From Azadirachta indica (Eukaryota > Streptophyta > Magnoliopsida > Sapindales > Meliaceae), in assembly GCA_022749755.1 (NCBI GenBank), contig CM040446.1:12362367-12426366 (forward strand): a stretch of 64,000 nt of DNA, written 5' to 3'. The notes below the pieces were generated by a model. The model did no database searches and had not been told where the DNA came from. It saw only the letters and a list, made by a program, of their open reading frames with translations. This document shows positions 51,658 through 64,000 of this stretch, one piece after another; position 1 is the stretch's first letter, and each line of letters opens with the position of its first letter. The translations under genes were made by a program, and so were the position numbers.

Positions 51658-54298
51658 CTTCTTCTCTTTCCTTTTGCTTGTGTTACACAACACAGAGAGA
51701 AAAAGAAAGAGAGATAGTTGCTTTGCAAATCCCAAGCTTTTGCTCTTACTGCAAACTTTCTGGGCAAACAGCTGCTGAAAAATCAGAGATCTCCTATACC
51801 TCTTTTTAAGCTGTTTGAAAACACAGTAATAATTGCATCGCTGGATCAGATTGTGTAAAGATTTATTAGATATATACACATAGATTTTATGCTCTTTTTC
51901 CCCACCTTCTCTTTTGCCTCATTTGTGAACTTCTATAAATTGTTTATTTTAAAATAATAACCATATTTTTTATTATAATTTCTTATAATTTCCTTTTTTT
52001 TATTTTTAAGTTATGAAATTTGAAGACTATGAATTGAAAGCGATTGTCTCTGAACTAATCTAATATAAAATTGTACTCGTAAAATGGGACTGCTATCCAA
52101 CGCGCCATTCCACTGTAATACAACATAATATATATCATATGGTCATATTAATTATCTGTTAAAAATTAAATAAAAAATTGAACCAATAAAATATATAATA
52201 CATAGACAAATCTTCGGTATCTTTATACAGTAAATCAATGGGGACCATTCTCTCCATTGATCGTCTTGATTGAAGTTTATGAAATAAAAATGGGTCCCAC
52301 TTTGCATGTGATTTTGAGTTCTATGATCAAATCGTCTCACCTGACTGAAACCCTAGAACAAAAACCCCAGCTGTGAAATTCTATAAGCAAACTTCATAAG
52401 AAAGGCAAACTATAAAATAAACGTTAAAAGTGCATTAAGTAATAGATTCTAGAAATCTTATTTGCAGTTTCGTAGGGATTGTCAAATGGGTAGAAATAGG
52501 AAATTCTGCTCACTATACCTAAAAGGCGTATCAATCTTGAATTCTATTCAAATTTGTATTTCTGCAATAATATACAGAGAGCCTTAAATGTAAAATAAAT
52601 CTTACTCAATATTAATAGATTTTAATTGATTTCTTAAAAAAGATTTTAATGCTAAGGAGGTTAATTATTGGCGATAATTTGAATTAAGATTATCCCTGTT
52701 GTAATGTAATGTAATTAACAATTGCTAGGAACCAAATCTAGTTGAGCTGTTTCACGCATGATTTGTGGGTCATATTTTATGAGTTGTTTGTGTGGTGGAA
52801 AGTGAGAATCCTCCAATTTCTTATACAGACATGTGAACTCATGCAATTACCAATTAAACCCTATAATTAAATTCCTCCCCAAAAATTATGTCATTAATTT
52901 GTTGGCTAATGAAAAGCAACATTAATTAATTAATTAATTAAAGTATGTACATATATATATTCATAGAGTTGTACATATGATACCACTATCAAACCTTATT
53001 AGCCTTTAAAGCTACTATAGTCTATAACAAACAATTTATAATAAGCCAATAGTCTCTCAAACTTTTCAACTTAATTTCCACCTAAGAAGCAAAACTATTT
53101 ACAAATGACACAAAGCCACTTCATCCTTTTGCAACATTCATCAATTATTGGACAAAAAAAAAAAAAACAGGTCAAAAAAGTGGCTTATTATAATTACAAT
53201 GAGATAAAGTTGATATCATAAATAAATTGACCCAAAAAAAAATAATTTATATGGGACCAGCGTATTATTTTTGTATATATATTTATTGAATAAAATTTTA
53301 TCATAACTTATATATTTTCAAATTAATTAATTTATATAATGTTATCAGATATACATGTATTATATTAAAAAAAAAACCCTACTTTTATATAAAACAATTA
53401 CATAAACTAATAAATATTTTAATTTTTTTAAAAACATCATAAGCTAAAGTCAAGAGGGTGTGAGGTCATTAGTCATTAAAAGAACGCAACCCTAGGTTTC
53501 ATGCTTATATAATAAAATGGGATGTGGTCCACGAAGCATTTTCAAAATATTAGATGTTTGAAATGAATGAGCATAGAAAACTATAGTTAATTAAACACCT
53601 TATTTAAAAGAATATGTTGTATGATGCAAATCAAACATTTAGCTTGTAGGTTGTTCTTTTGGTCTACATGCAGCTTATAGCTAGGTCCATATATAAAAAT
53701 TTATTTGATTACTAATTTTTAAGAAAAAAAAAAAATAGTCTACTTTAGAGAACTAATCTAGGGTAACATTACCACTCCCAATAGAAATTATTAATTAAAT
53801 AGATGTCGTGAATCAGATGATACTAAAATAAGGTTATAAATTACGATAATTTAATTAAACCTACTCTCATTCTTATATATATGAAATTAAGTAATTAACA
53901 ATTCAGAAGGCAGGCCTTGACCAACAGTTGTATGCCACGTGTTGCAGTTTCATCACTGACGTATGATTAATATTCTTCCTTAATGAAATTAAACATGAAC
54001 ATCCATCAGTTTAATTTAATTAATAAATTAAATAATAAGATAGCACAAAGCCACGCTCACACATTTGTTTGAGAGTAAAAATAAAGCATGAATTTGAAGA
54101 AAGCGTTACTATTATTTAGGACGTCTACATGGGTTAACCTTGGTGAGGCAATGTGCTCGCTTCTACTGATTAAGTATAATCCCAATCTTATTATGAAGAT
54201 AGAAAATTTTTTAATGAATATATATATATATATATAATCGATAAGGAAAGCAGATAGAAGGGATTATGTATGTTGATTAGGTGTGATTTGATGAGTGA

Positions 54299-54299
54299 T

Positions 54300-54342
<43 letters not shown>
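54299..54342. repeat. (TAA)n microsatellite
   Basis: About fourteen TAA units, followed by an imperfect AAC/AAT tail to about 54372. Confidence 0.95.
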
Positions 54343-54345
<3 letters not shown>

Positions 54346-55750
54346 TAACAATAATACAATAATAATAATAATATAATATAAAGAAGAAAGAAAGACAAAG
54401 CTTAGTGGAGAGAGATGTAGAGAATATCATATCTACTGTAGATTGTGGGCACATGCAAACTTACAGGTAGCATTACTCCACACGTTTTGCAAAGCAAATA
54501 TGATCCCTTGGAAACCGCTGTCTATGTGTCTGTGAAGAGCCAAATCCATCCAACTATAAACCAAATCAACCTCTATCTCTTTTTTTATTAGATTTTTCAT
54601 TCATTATTCATATAATGTACACGGGGACTTGTACCGAACATCTTATACCATTATTTTGAATTTAATTTAAAGGGTTTTCCTTTTGCTTTGCATGATCATT
54701 AATTAATTAATTTTTTCTTTTTCCTATATATTTTCCCATCAAATATTGCTGGCTATGGGTTAAGCTGAATATATGAAGAGTATAGTCTAGGTATCTTAGC
54801 CTTTTGAGTAAATTATCAAAAAGAATCCCCAAGATTCTTGCAAAAGATTTATCTATATCACATCTTCAACTAGCTTGTATGTGATCTCTACTTTGATTAA
54901 CATTCTTTTTTCATTTTGCAGCTTTATGCAGTGTACTTGGCAATGGATATTAATTTCTGGGCATATATTTTTTGAAGTAATTAAAAACGGATCGCATAAC
55001 AACAACTGCCAATTAATATAAATGTATACATATATAGTTTAAATTTCCCAGAGATCTGAGAATTCTCATTAATTTCTCTAAAATCATTGCTGGAGGTACA
55101 GACATTAATTTCTCAATAAACCTAGTCTCTTGACTAGCGAATATATGTAAATATTCAAAAATGGTGGACAATTAACAACTTAACATCCATCAAGAGCTCA
55201 AGCAAGGCGGCCGGTAGCTCTTGGCCGGCTGAAATGTTGTGAAATTGAGTGCAAGCCTGCAGAGGTTTTTTCTTCTTTTTGCCAATTAAATTCTGGTTCG
55301 AAATTGTGTTACCAAGTAAAGTTTTTCTCGAGCTTTTGAATTTCCAAATTAAAACATTAATTGCAAAAGTTCTTTATGAATGTGATTATAATTTTGGTTG
55401 TCTGCTTTTGCTTTTTTCTCTAAGCTGTCATGAACTAGCTAGTAACAAACAGCATATTTAGTACATTTAAAAAGTCGCTAAGACAATTGGGAGATTGCTT
55501 ACAAAAGATGAGTCCATGGGACCAAACGCCCTTTTTAACAAGGGGCAGCCTTCCTCCTTCTTATATATATAACAACCCGACTCTTGAGTTTTATGATTCC
55601 CCACATCTGCAGGGCTTAAAAGATAAATCATGCATATGTTTTTTTATGTTATTACTTTTTAGTATATACAATGAATCATAGACTCATAGTAGGAGCTTCT
55701 AGTTTGGCGGATCATGTGGGCATATTGTACTAAAATGCTTTAATTTAGAT

Positions 55751-55762
<12 letters not shown>

Positions 55763-55785
<23 letters not shown>

Positions 55786-55786
55786 G
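55763..55786. repeat. (AT)n microsatellite
   Basis: A short CATA run leading into about ten AT units. Confidence 0.9.
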
Positions 55787-57106
55787 TGATCAAAGATGCC
55801 CCAATTATGTTTAACTAAAACTTCATTATTGAGTTAATAATTAATAATCAAGCTTATGTGTGAATACGGGCGACCTTCTTTAATTTAATAATTATATTAA
55901 AGCTCATCGAAAAAACAATATTGCCTAGAAATCCATGTTAAGGCTAGGTGGAAGATTTTCGTTTGCGATAGAATATAAATGCAGAAAGTCTGAACGAATT
56001 GTATAATTAGGATTACGGGAGTTGGTACAACTGGAAATGGGGACCTCGGAAACTGCAAAGAGAGTCCTGACCCACATGTGGAGATACAACACTTGGCAAC
56101 TTTGGATATTGCATTCTTAACTTTTAAAATAATATGGCTCCACAAATGACTTGGAAATGTTGCAATATTAATGCATTTGGTCATCTTGTCTCCCAGGCTA
56201 TTGAAAATACCAATCCCAAAACCAACATCCCCAGTGCTGTTATGATCTATCTTGGATACGGTTTGTTATGTTGTTGATTTAGAAATCCAGTGCTCTCATT
56301 AACTTAATTGTCATTATTGATCATATTCCAATTTTTATTCGTACCCATCTTAATCATTTTTATTTCTTATATGTTTATTTATTTATTAATTAGCTGACCA
56401 ATCATGATCAGATGGACTTTGATCTGAGTACACACATTAATTCGTACACCCACTAGGGTTCTATCTTATTGGAATCCATTTTTTATTCATTCTTGAGATT
56501 CGTTAGGAGATATAGGCCAATGATCTTTTGAGTTCTGTTAAATCCAAAATCAAATGGCTATAAAAACTTTATCTAAGTCAAAACAAGTTCATCAAACTTT
56601 CTCGATCCATTGACAAAACAGATTCCTAAGCATGCACATATATATCAAATATTAATTCAATCAAAGGCCATATATATACAGCTAGAGTTAGGTAAACCCT
56701 AATGACCTCTTATTGAAACTCAAAGTCTATCTTTAACTAAGTGACCGACCAAACCAACTCAAATTGCAATCAGCAAACTAGAATTCCCACGTGGGTGAGA
56801 GTTATTTCATATTTGTGTCGATAGCATCGGGAATAAAGGATCAATCGTATCTGCTTATAAAAGTTTCCTTTAATTATTTAACAAACATGAAACTTTACTT
56901 TTGTTGTTGTTATTGTTGTCGTCTTTCTTATTGTTAAGTAATATTGATGAGGTCATACTCCTTCATGGATAACCGTGGTGAATTATATTATATAGATTCA
57001 ACCATGCTCACATTATTAATTTATTAATTCTTTTGTTATGAACTTACAGAATTGATAAATTTTATTATGTTATGCTGCCCAAAATAGTCCTAGCATTGTA
57101 TTCCCA

Positions 57107-57137
57107 TTTCCCTTTCCCTTTCCCTTTCCCTTTCCCT
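57107..57137. repeat. (TTTCCC)n hexanucleotide repeat
   Basis: Five perfect TTTCCC units plus one base. Not the plant telomere unit (TTTAGGG). Confidence 0.95.
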
Positions 57138-57830
57138 GTTGCATTACAAAATTAACAAAATTAAACCTAGCTAGCTTGCATGCATGCATGTAGTCACTTC
57201 TCTAATTTTATATTCATATATATGACTTCACATTTCTACCAGCTTTACCTTTCCTGTTAGGTTTTGGGTCTGACAGGTTCTTGATTTTCCTGCCCACGAA
57301 AAAGTTTCTGATATGCTCAGTACTCAAAAACAAAAGTGCTTGATCTTCTGAAAAGAAATTTGGATATTACACTAGATTTTGGCAACATTGGGATCATACA
57401 TTTAGCATAGAATATACAGCAATATTATGCTTATTGTTGTTCACAATAAGTTTAATAAAAAAAGAAAGAAATTAAATGAAAAGAGATTTGCTTGCTGATC
57501 ATATTTTCAAGGTCATTTGAAATTAACCTATATAACATGGTTTCGACGTCAGCTCACTTCTTCAGACGAATTTGGAGCAGAATTGACTGCTTTGGATTTA
57601 TTCAAACAGAAATCGTTGAACAGATTCGTATGCAGACCAAAATATTATATATAATTGTAAGAATACGATTCGAATTCCTCCTTATATAAAGTGGTTTTTG
57701 TTTAATAGTTTTATTTTCTGATAAAAGTAAACACTTGGCAAATATTTTTTTATTTCGATTCCAAAAATAGTTTATTTATGAATGGAGAGCTGAATTTGGA
57801 CCTTTAAACGGAGTCCTCTGGACGAAATGA

Positions 57831-57936
57831 AAGCCCAATTTGAATTATTGGGCTTCTGCCTTCTAGCTAATGGGCTTGAACGCGACCCATGAGTGTCCTA
57901 TCATTCTCTCTGTCTTTTTCCAGGAACGTGGGCCCA
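57831..57936 (+). promoter_or_regulatory. Cluster of site II (TGGGCY) elements upstream of the PETs gene
   Basis: Four TGGGCY-type motifs: reverse at 57832-57837, forward at 57849-57854 and 57871-57876, and the double-sided TGGGCCCA at 57929-57936. In plants, site II elements are bound by TCP factors and are common upstream of nuclear genes for organelle and ribosomal proteins, which suits a chloroplast translation factor. The first two form an inverted repeat (AAGCCCAAT...ATTGGGCTT). A likely 5' UTR intron follows (donor GT at 58115, acceptor AG at 59834-59835). Confidence 0.6.
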
Positions 57937-58114
57937 CAGAAATAAACTGCAGAACAACGTCATCGTAATTTTTATCCAGAAAACGGAAAAGAAAGACTGT
58001 GGTTCATAAGATAAAGAATTAAGGCCTCACCTTTCAGTTCCCTCTCTTCTTCAATACACTATTACACTCTGTCATCAAGCTTCACGGATAAGAACCTTCT
58101 CTTTTCAATTATAG

Positions 58115-59835
58115 GTACAGTTTCCACTTGAATAGTAGCTAATGGGTACTTGTTTTCCCTGCTTCTTTTGAGTTTTCTACGACTTACCAATATTGGATTG
58201 TCGTTAATTAATATGTGTATTAATTATTGCCTTACATATTGAATGGGTTGTTTTGGTTTTTCTTTTCTGAACCATGGACTGTTGAAATTGAGGTGTTTGT
58301 TGAAATGACTAAGCTTTTATGCTCACCATTGAATTGGAACAGAAAACTTGGGTTGGGTTGGGTATAATTTCTTCTGTGAAAATAGTTGGTCGTCTCGCGT
58401 GAGTTGGTTTTGTTTTGTCTCTGTTTACAGTTTCTTTCTTTACATTGCACTTCAAAAGACCTTTTTTTTTGGTTAAATGTTGTTTTGTTGCTATTTATTG
58501 GAATGCTTTTGCTTCTTTCGCTGTGTGTGTGTGGGTGTGCATGAGGTAGTGATACGTATTATTTCTGCAGTATGTTATGTCATTCAGCATACAGTTTAAT
58601 GGTTCAATTCAGTATTAGTTTCGATAAGGTGCAAAACAAATCCCAGTTTTTTTTTAATTAAAATTTTCTGATATTAAGCAAGCTCTAACAATTTGAGGAA
58701 AACTGGAATATTCGTCCCTGATGATGTTCAAACTACATTTAGTAACAATTGTAAATTTTTTTTGTTAGAATTCTGTAATGTTTGCAACTAGTTGTAGTTT
58801 ATATTTTGAGTGATGAGAAAGTCAGAAAGAGAATATTTATGTGTTAGCAAACTAATAAGGATGAGTAGTTAAATGCGGATACATCAACTTGGGGATAGAC
58901 ATAACATGAGTGCTTATCAGTACAGTTAATCCAACTTATTTGGGTACCTGGAGGACAAGCAAATCTAATAATTGATAAATCCAACTTTTAGTCCAACTGA
59001 AGGAAAATCACACTAGCCTATTGTAAGCCATGCCATTGCTTCTGCAATTGGACTGGGCCTTTTTTTTTTTGAGGCTAGGTGAAAGATGAACATATGAGAA
59101 CTTTTATAAACTTATGAAAGAATTTTGTGACCTTATTTGTATCTGATTGATTCATGAGATATTTTACGCATAGTAATACTTCTGGGTTAGGGAATTATGT
59201 GTTATTGATGTTTTACCTAAAACCCAACTTTGTGCATTATTGCTCGGAGGTGCAGTGATGCGTGATGAATATTGGAAGTTGATTTAGTTGAGGTAACTAA
59301 GGGGTGCTGCAAACAGGGTACCTTAGGCAAACTACCTAGAAGCAACCTATTGGACTTAGCGAACCATTTTCCTTTGGGAGCATATATTTCACTATTCACA
59401 TAAGCAACCTTCAGAGTTCACAGTATGAAGCTAATCAATTCATCATCATAATATAGGCTTTTTTTTCTGTGAACCAGCATTAATATTCTACCTAAACCGA
59501 ATTCCAGGAGTAAACTAAATAGGGCTAGTTGTATAATTGAGATATAACTTACCTCTTCATCTGTTGATAACAATGCTATAACCTGATAATCATGTAACCT
59601 GGTGAGCCTGTGACGCATGGCATTGAGCTGGAAGATGATTTTTTGAGCAAACTCTATGTAATTTCTCTACACCAATGTTCAGTCATGTTGCAAAATGTTA
59701 CTTATTTTTAACCAAATGACTGACTCTTTCTGCTGTAAAAGTTATTGGGCACCTAGACCTTCTCAGAGTTGAACCTGGCTGTATAACTCGTGCACATGAA
59801 GATTTATTCTAGTATGTGTGTTATGTTTTTTGCAG
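58115..59835 (+). other. Probable 5' UTR intron of the PETs gene, 1.72 kb
   Basis: Starts ATAG/GTACAG and ends TTTTTTGCAG/GTGAAG after a T-rich stretch, 69 bp before the start codon. No coding frame inside is supportable. Long first introns in 5' UTRs often raise expression in plants; here that is inference only. Confidence 0.55.
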
Positions 59836-59904
59836 GTGAAGATAGGGATGAAGTACTTGTTTTAGCTGCAAGACAAGACCTTTAATCTGGCAGTTGAAGT
59901 CAAG

Positions 59905-62900
59905 ATGACACCTGTAATCCCATGTTCTATAAGCAATATCTCACCAATTCCTGTGACTGCTTTTGCAATAAAGAACAATTGTTTAACAAGATACAGTACA
60001 ACAAGGAAGTCGACAAAACATAAAATATCTTCACAGAGATTTGTTTTACCTCTTCCTTCTATTAGATTTTTTTCGCAGAATCCGAGTGGTTGTGCTTTAC
60101 ATCATAAATCTAGGTTTCATATATTATCAGCCACAGGAATCGATGTAGCAGTGGAGGAATCAGATTCACCCACTGCAGATGAAGGTTCTGCAGGAACCTC
60201 AGATGTCCCATCCGATCCGGAAACAAGTGAAACTAACTCCACAAAATCAGATGCCAGTCCCACTCCAGCTCAGTCCAGATGGTCAAGAACAGCTAGGAAA
60301 AGTGAGATGCCACCTGTAAAGAATGAGGAATTAATTCCAGGTGCAACATTTACTGGTAAAGTAAGATCAATCCAACCATTTGGAGCTTTCGTTGATTTTG
60401 GAGCTTTCACAGATGGCCTGGTACATGTTTCAAGGCTGAGTGATAGCTTTGTTAAAGATGTTGGAAGCTTTGTTTCAGTTGGACAAGAGGTTAAGGTGAG
60501 ATTAGTTGAAGCAAATACTGAGACAGGGCGCATTTCTCTTACCATGCGTGAAAAAGATGATGTTAGCAAGCTGCAGCAACAGAAGGACACCCCTATGGGC
60601 AGTGAGAAGGCCAGGCCCACCAGGCGGAGCACTTCAAAGCCCAGTCAGAGACGGGATGAGCTGAAAACCACCAAATTTGTTAAGGGACAGGACCTAGAGG
60701 GCACGGTAAAGAATTTGACTAGGTCTGGTGCTTTCATATCTCTTCCTGAGGGAGAGGAAGGATTTCTACCCACATCAGAGGAAGCTGATGACGGATTTGC
60801 AAACATGATGGGAGGCTCGTCGTTGCAAGTGGGCCAAGAAGTCAGTGTGCGGGTATTGCGTATAACAAGAGGACAAGTAACCTTGACAATGAAGAAAGAG
60901 GAAGATGCAGAGTTGGACTTACAGCTTGCCCAAGGGGTTGTCCATACTGCAACAAACCCGTTTGTTCTGGCCTTCAGTAAGAACAAAGATATAGCTGCAT
61001 TTTTGGATCAAAGGGATAAAGCAGAGAAAGCATCTAAAAAATCAGAGAAACTAGAGACCCCTAAAGAGATAGAAGGAAAGGCAAACCAAACTGAAACTGG
61101 ATCAATTATTCCTGGGGTGCTGGACCAACCAGTAAGCAGTGATGAGGTTATAGCCAGTGTCTTACCTGCAATGGATGAAACGGTTATAGGTGATGACATT
61201 CCTTCAGAGGAGGATGAGGTGGCTGATATTGTGAACAACAATGAGGAGCCAGAAAGTATAGTGTCCAGCTCGTCAGAAAGTTTGGATGCTGCATTCCAAA
61301 CCACAGAGAAAAAAACAGAGGAGAATACCAAATCTTTGGCTCCAGAAGGAAGTTTATCTACTGAGAAACAGGTAATTGAGGAGGCTTCTTCAACTGACTT
61401 ATCTGGAGAAATAGCTGAACGAGTCTTGTCTACCGACAGTGCAAAAGATGTAGAAGTTATAAAGAGTCAAACTGATGATCCTAAGGCAAAAGATGAAGTG
61501 CAAATACAATCACCTGATGCAGAGGAAAATGAAACAGGGGAAACTACTAAAACTTTGGCTCCTGAGGCGAGTGCATCCACTGAGAAGCAGTCCATTGAAG
61601 AGGCTTCTGCAACTGAGTTATCTGGAGAAATAGCTGAACAAGTCTCATCTTCAGACGGTCCAAAAGATGAAGTTGTAGAAAGTCAAACTGATAATGCCAT
61701 AGCAAAAGATGAAGAGCAAATCCTAACGCCAACTGCAGAGAGTGAAACACCTTCAGCTCCTCCACTTGAAGAGGAAGTAGTTGGACCCACCCCTGACAAA
61801 AAAGGAAGTATCACCAGCTCAGGTGTACAACCAGATATTTCTTCTCCCCAGGAAACTAAAGGTTTTGAGCCAGGCTTTCGATTTATTAACTTTTTATTTT
61901 CATAATTGTTTCTTTGCATAATTGCAGCATCTGAAACTTTGATCTTAATGTCTTAAAACAGAAACCTGAAACTAACACATAATTCTTCAAGGTTAAAGGG
62001 AGCTGAGAGGTTTCTGCAAAGATATTTAGTTGGTAAATATTTGTTAAATATTTGTGGGCCACAAATCTTCAAATATCAGTTCTTATGATGTGCCATATAG
62101 AGTAGAAAATTTACTTTATGAATTGTCTTGGGTTCACAGTTTAATGGTATCTTCTAATGACATCTTGGCACAGATTTAAAGTAGAGATTTTGATAATCTA
62201 ACTAACGGCGACAATCTGTGAGAGAGAGGGAATGTTTCAATTGGTTTATTTACGATCACCATGTCTCACAATTAAAAACCATTCAATGCCACTTCATATG
62301 GCTGATCCTAGTTTTATTGGAACCTGTCAATACCTATATTATATAATTCATTGATGCAGTAAAACGGGATCAAGGCTTCTAATAGTTGCTTTTCTAGTTG
62401 TAGGAAACCTTTACTAATGTTGTCTCTACGCCTTGGTGACCAAATGAAAATATAAGGGTGAAATTAATCAATGTTTCCAGCGTGTGTTTCCCACTGTACA
62501 TTTTGTCAATGCTTCAATGTGGATAATTCACTTAGCTATTGCAATCCTACTAGAGGTTAGGTCTTCCTCTATTTATTTTGTTTGCTTGTGGACTGCAGCA
62601 ACTATATCACCCGCTCTAGTAAAGCAGCTTCGTGAAGAAACAGGAGCAGGAATGATGGATTGCAAGAAAGCACTTGCAGAGTCTGGAGGGGACATTGTTA
62701 AAGCTCAGGAATTTCTTAGAAAGAAAGGCTTAGCAAGTGCCGAAAAGAAAGCCAGCCGCACCACTGCTGAAGGAAGAATAGGTTCTTATATTCATGATAG
62801 CAGGATTGGTGTTCTGGTAGAGGTGAATTGTGAGACAGATTTTGTCTCCCGAGGTGACATTTTTAAGGAGTTGGTTGATGATCTAGCCATGCAGGTGGCT

Positions 62901-63305
62901 GCATGTCCCCAAGCAAAGTACCTTGTTACCAAAGATGTTCCTGAAGAGATTGTGAACAAGGAAAAAAAAATTGAGATGCAGAAGGAAGATCTCTTGTCAA
63001 AACCAGAGCAGATCAGGTCAAAGATTGTTGAAGGGAGAATCAGAAAGAGGCTAGAAGAGTTGGCATTGCTTGAACAGCCCTACATTAAGAATGATAAGAT
63101 GGTGGTAAAGGACTGGGTGAAGCAAACCATTGCAACCATTGGAGAAAACATAAAAGTGAAGAGGTTTGTGCGTTACAATCTTGGAGAGGGCTTGGAGAAG
63201 AAAAGCCAGGATTTTGCTGTTGAGGTTGCTGCTCAAACTGCAGCGAAACCAGTGGCAAAGGACCAGCCTGCTCCAGCCGAAACAAAGAAAACTGTTGACA
63301 AGTAA
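59905..63305 (+). CDS. PETs: Chloroplast polyprotein of EF-Ts (PETs): S1-S1-EF-Ts; may continue past the window
   Basis: Chloroplast translation elongation factor: EF-Ts recharges EF-Tu with GTP, and the S1 domains bind RNA or the ribosome. Exon 1 is 59905-61861 and exon 2 starts at 62599; the phase-1 junction reads [15 protein letters not shown]. Residues 1 to about 75 are a Ser/Thr-rich transit peptide. The S1 domains are at about 145-216 ([20 protein letters not shown]) and 260-331. Residues 340-652 are an acidic linker with a 73-residue repeat. From 653 comes EF-Ts, with [20 protein letters not shown] (UBA part), CETDFVSR and [10 protein letters not shown]. The frame ends TVDK-stop at 63305 (887 aa), but the stop overlaps a consensus donor (GTAAGT at 63302), and PETs proteins normally carry a second EF-Ts domain. 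That domain is not in the remaining 695 bp, so it lies beyond the window or is missing. Confidence 0.88.
61327..61743 (+). repeat. Coding tandem repeat, 219-bp (73-residue) unit, in the PETs linker
   Basis: Unit one (61327-61545) and unit two (from 61546) encode parallel series: TKSLAPEG and [28 protein letters not shown] and [35 protein letters not shown] and [15 protein letters not shown]. The repeat keeps frame and lies entirely in the disordered acidic linker. Confidence 0.9.
61862..62598 (+). other. PETs intron between the linker and the EF-Ts domain, 737 bp
   Basis: Donor AAAG/GTTTTG and acceptor GGACTGCAG/CAACTA. If retained, it would end the protein 15 codons later ([18 protein letters not shown] at 61905), leaving only the S1 domains. 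The donor is weaker than the plant consensus. Confidence 0.7.
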
Positions 63306-64000
63306 GTGCTCGCTTTCTGTGAACTTTGACCTCTATTATATTGTAAGTAATGCCTTCTTATGATATTAGATATTAAAAAACCATTAAGAGACTGAACATA
63401 ACATGATTGCAAAAATGAAATGGATAAACAAATAAAAATCATTATGTCAAAGGAGGATGAGGCATTAGCATGCTGCAGAATCAGCTTGGTATAAAAGGAA
63501 AAGCAATTTAGCTTTCCATCAAAGCAAGGAATCTTTCCATCGAATAGGCCTGCAGAATCTAGTCCAAACTTCTTTTTCTAACCCATGGATAATATGAAAT
63601 TCTTTTGTATGTGTAGACTACCAAACCGTAACATCCTGAATTACTATAAACTTTCACATAAATATTTGTGTTTTCTAACATTCAAGCCATTATTGGTTTC
63701 ACTTTCAATTTATTCTTGTCCAAGCCTCACATGAGTAAGTTCATATTTGAGAATCATGGTTTTCATTTACCCCCCAATTTTGGAACACTTGTAGTTTCCC
63801 ATATCTTCTCTTTTTTATTTTTGTTGCCGAAAGGTCATTTGGGTCAATCACATATCCTTGTGAAAGGGAGAAAGACTAGATTTGTACCAAGGTGATTGGA
63901 TTGAAGTCTGTCTGCTACTGGTCTGTCTGGATCCAACTTATCGTAGAGACTATATTTGATTAGTTGATGTTACGTGCACGTATATTTGCAATATACAATG
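63306..64000. other. Downstream sequence: presumed PETs intron or 3' region
   Basis: No second EF-Ts domain, and no exon that I can support. If the donor at 63302 is used, this is intron; if the stop at 63303-63305 is used, it is the 3' UTR of a short transcript. Confidence 0.4.

Larger units (their letters stand above)
51658..57780. other. 6-kb region between the SPEAR-like and PETs genes
   Basis: The two genes diverge, so both promoters lie here. I found no supportable coding region. The frames at 52152-52340, 54191-54454 (low-complexity), 55249-55461, 55487-55681, 55897-56184 and 57492-57689 are short and family-less. Simple repeats occur at 54299-54342, 55763-55786 and 57107-57137, plus TTAA runs near 52923. 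A microRNA gene cannot be excluded by eye. Confidence 0.4.

Noticed and set aside
51658..51879. Longer SPEAR-like start at 51879
   Set aside because: The upstream part is 5' UTR-like, with no family similarity; the conserved start is MGSSYFGEP at 51657.
54191..54454. 87-codon frame rich in Ile/Tyr
   Set aside because: It is a translation of the (TAA)n and (TA)n microsatellites.
60270..61331. Minus-strand frames of 107-120 codons opposite PETs exon 1
   Set aside because: Shadows caused by the codon bias of the sense gene; Ser/Val-rich with no domain.
62484..62598. N-terminal extension of the EF-Ts frame starting at 62484
   Set aside because: It lies upstream of a good splice acceptor (GGACTGCAG at 62590-62598) and its sequence is not EF-Ts-like; the phase matches exon 1, so it is intron.

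Overview
The window is a piece of a plant nuclear genome, most likely a eudicot. Genes are interrupted by short GT-AG introns, intergenic DNA is very AT-rich and full of MITE-like foldback elements, and every recognisable product is a plant family. The set would fit Citrus or a related woody eudicot, but that species guess comes from general familiarity with the proteins, not from a comparison. I saw no tRNA, rRNA, CRISPR, operon or viral gene.

Layout from left to right. At 2154-6525 (minus) lies a complete 14-exon casein kinase 1-like kinase whose exon phases all close. At 11414-13278 (minus) is a two-exon copper-radical (glyoxal/galactose oxidase-like) gene, GLOX-1, with a Harbinger-type MITE ending 6 bp from its stop codon. 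At 15127-15537 (plus) is a small TMEM234-like membrane protein. At 16207-17684 (minus) is a four-exon xyloglucan endotransglucosylase/hydrolase (XTH). Three intronless GLOX paralogues follow on the minus strand: GLOX-2 (22425-24128, intact), GLOX-3 (27834-29659, broken by a 2-base frameshift) and GLOX-4 (36726-38549, intact). They are a recent tandem array with shared promoters, shared 3' flanks and signs of gene conversion.

From 38.5 to 50 kb the DNA is gene-poor. It holds a degenerate copia-type element with two short direct repeats and a tRNA-Met-type primer site (41.4-43.1 kb), foldback elements and microsatellites. At 50120-51657 (minus) is a five-exon SPEAR/TIE-type transcriptional adaptor with a C-terminal EAR motif. 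At 59905-63305 (plus) is a chloroplast polyprotein of EF-Ts (PETs), with a transit peptide, two S1 domains, a long acidic linker and one EF-Ts domain. A stop codon overlaps a consensus splice donor at its right end.

The genes are independent transcription units. A loose theme is secreted, cell-wall-directed enzymes: four GLOX copies plus the XTH within about 27 kb. The most notable biology is the GLOX array (mosaic copies, one frameshift, precise intron difference, a foldback element at the same site upstream of two copies) and the possible splice-or-stop switch in PETs.
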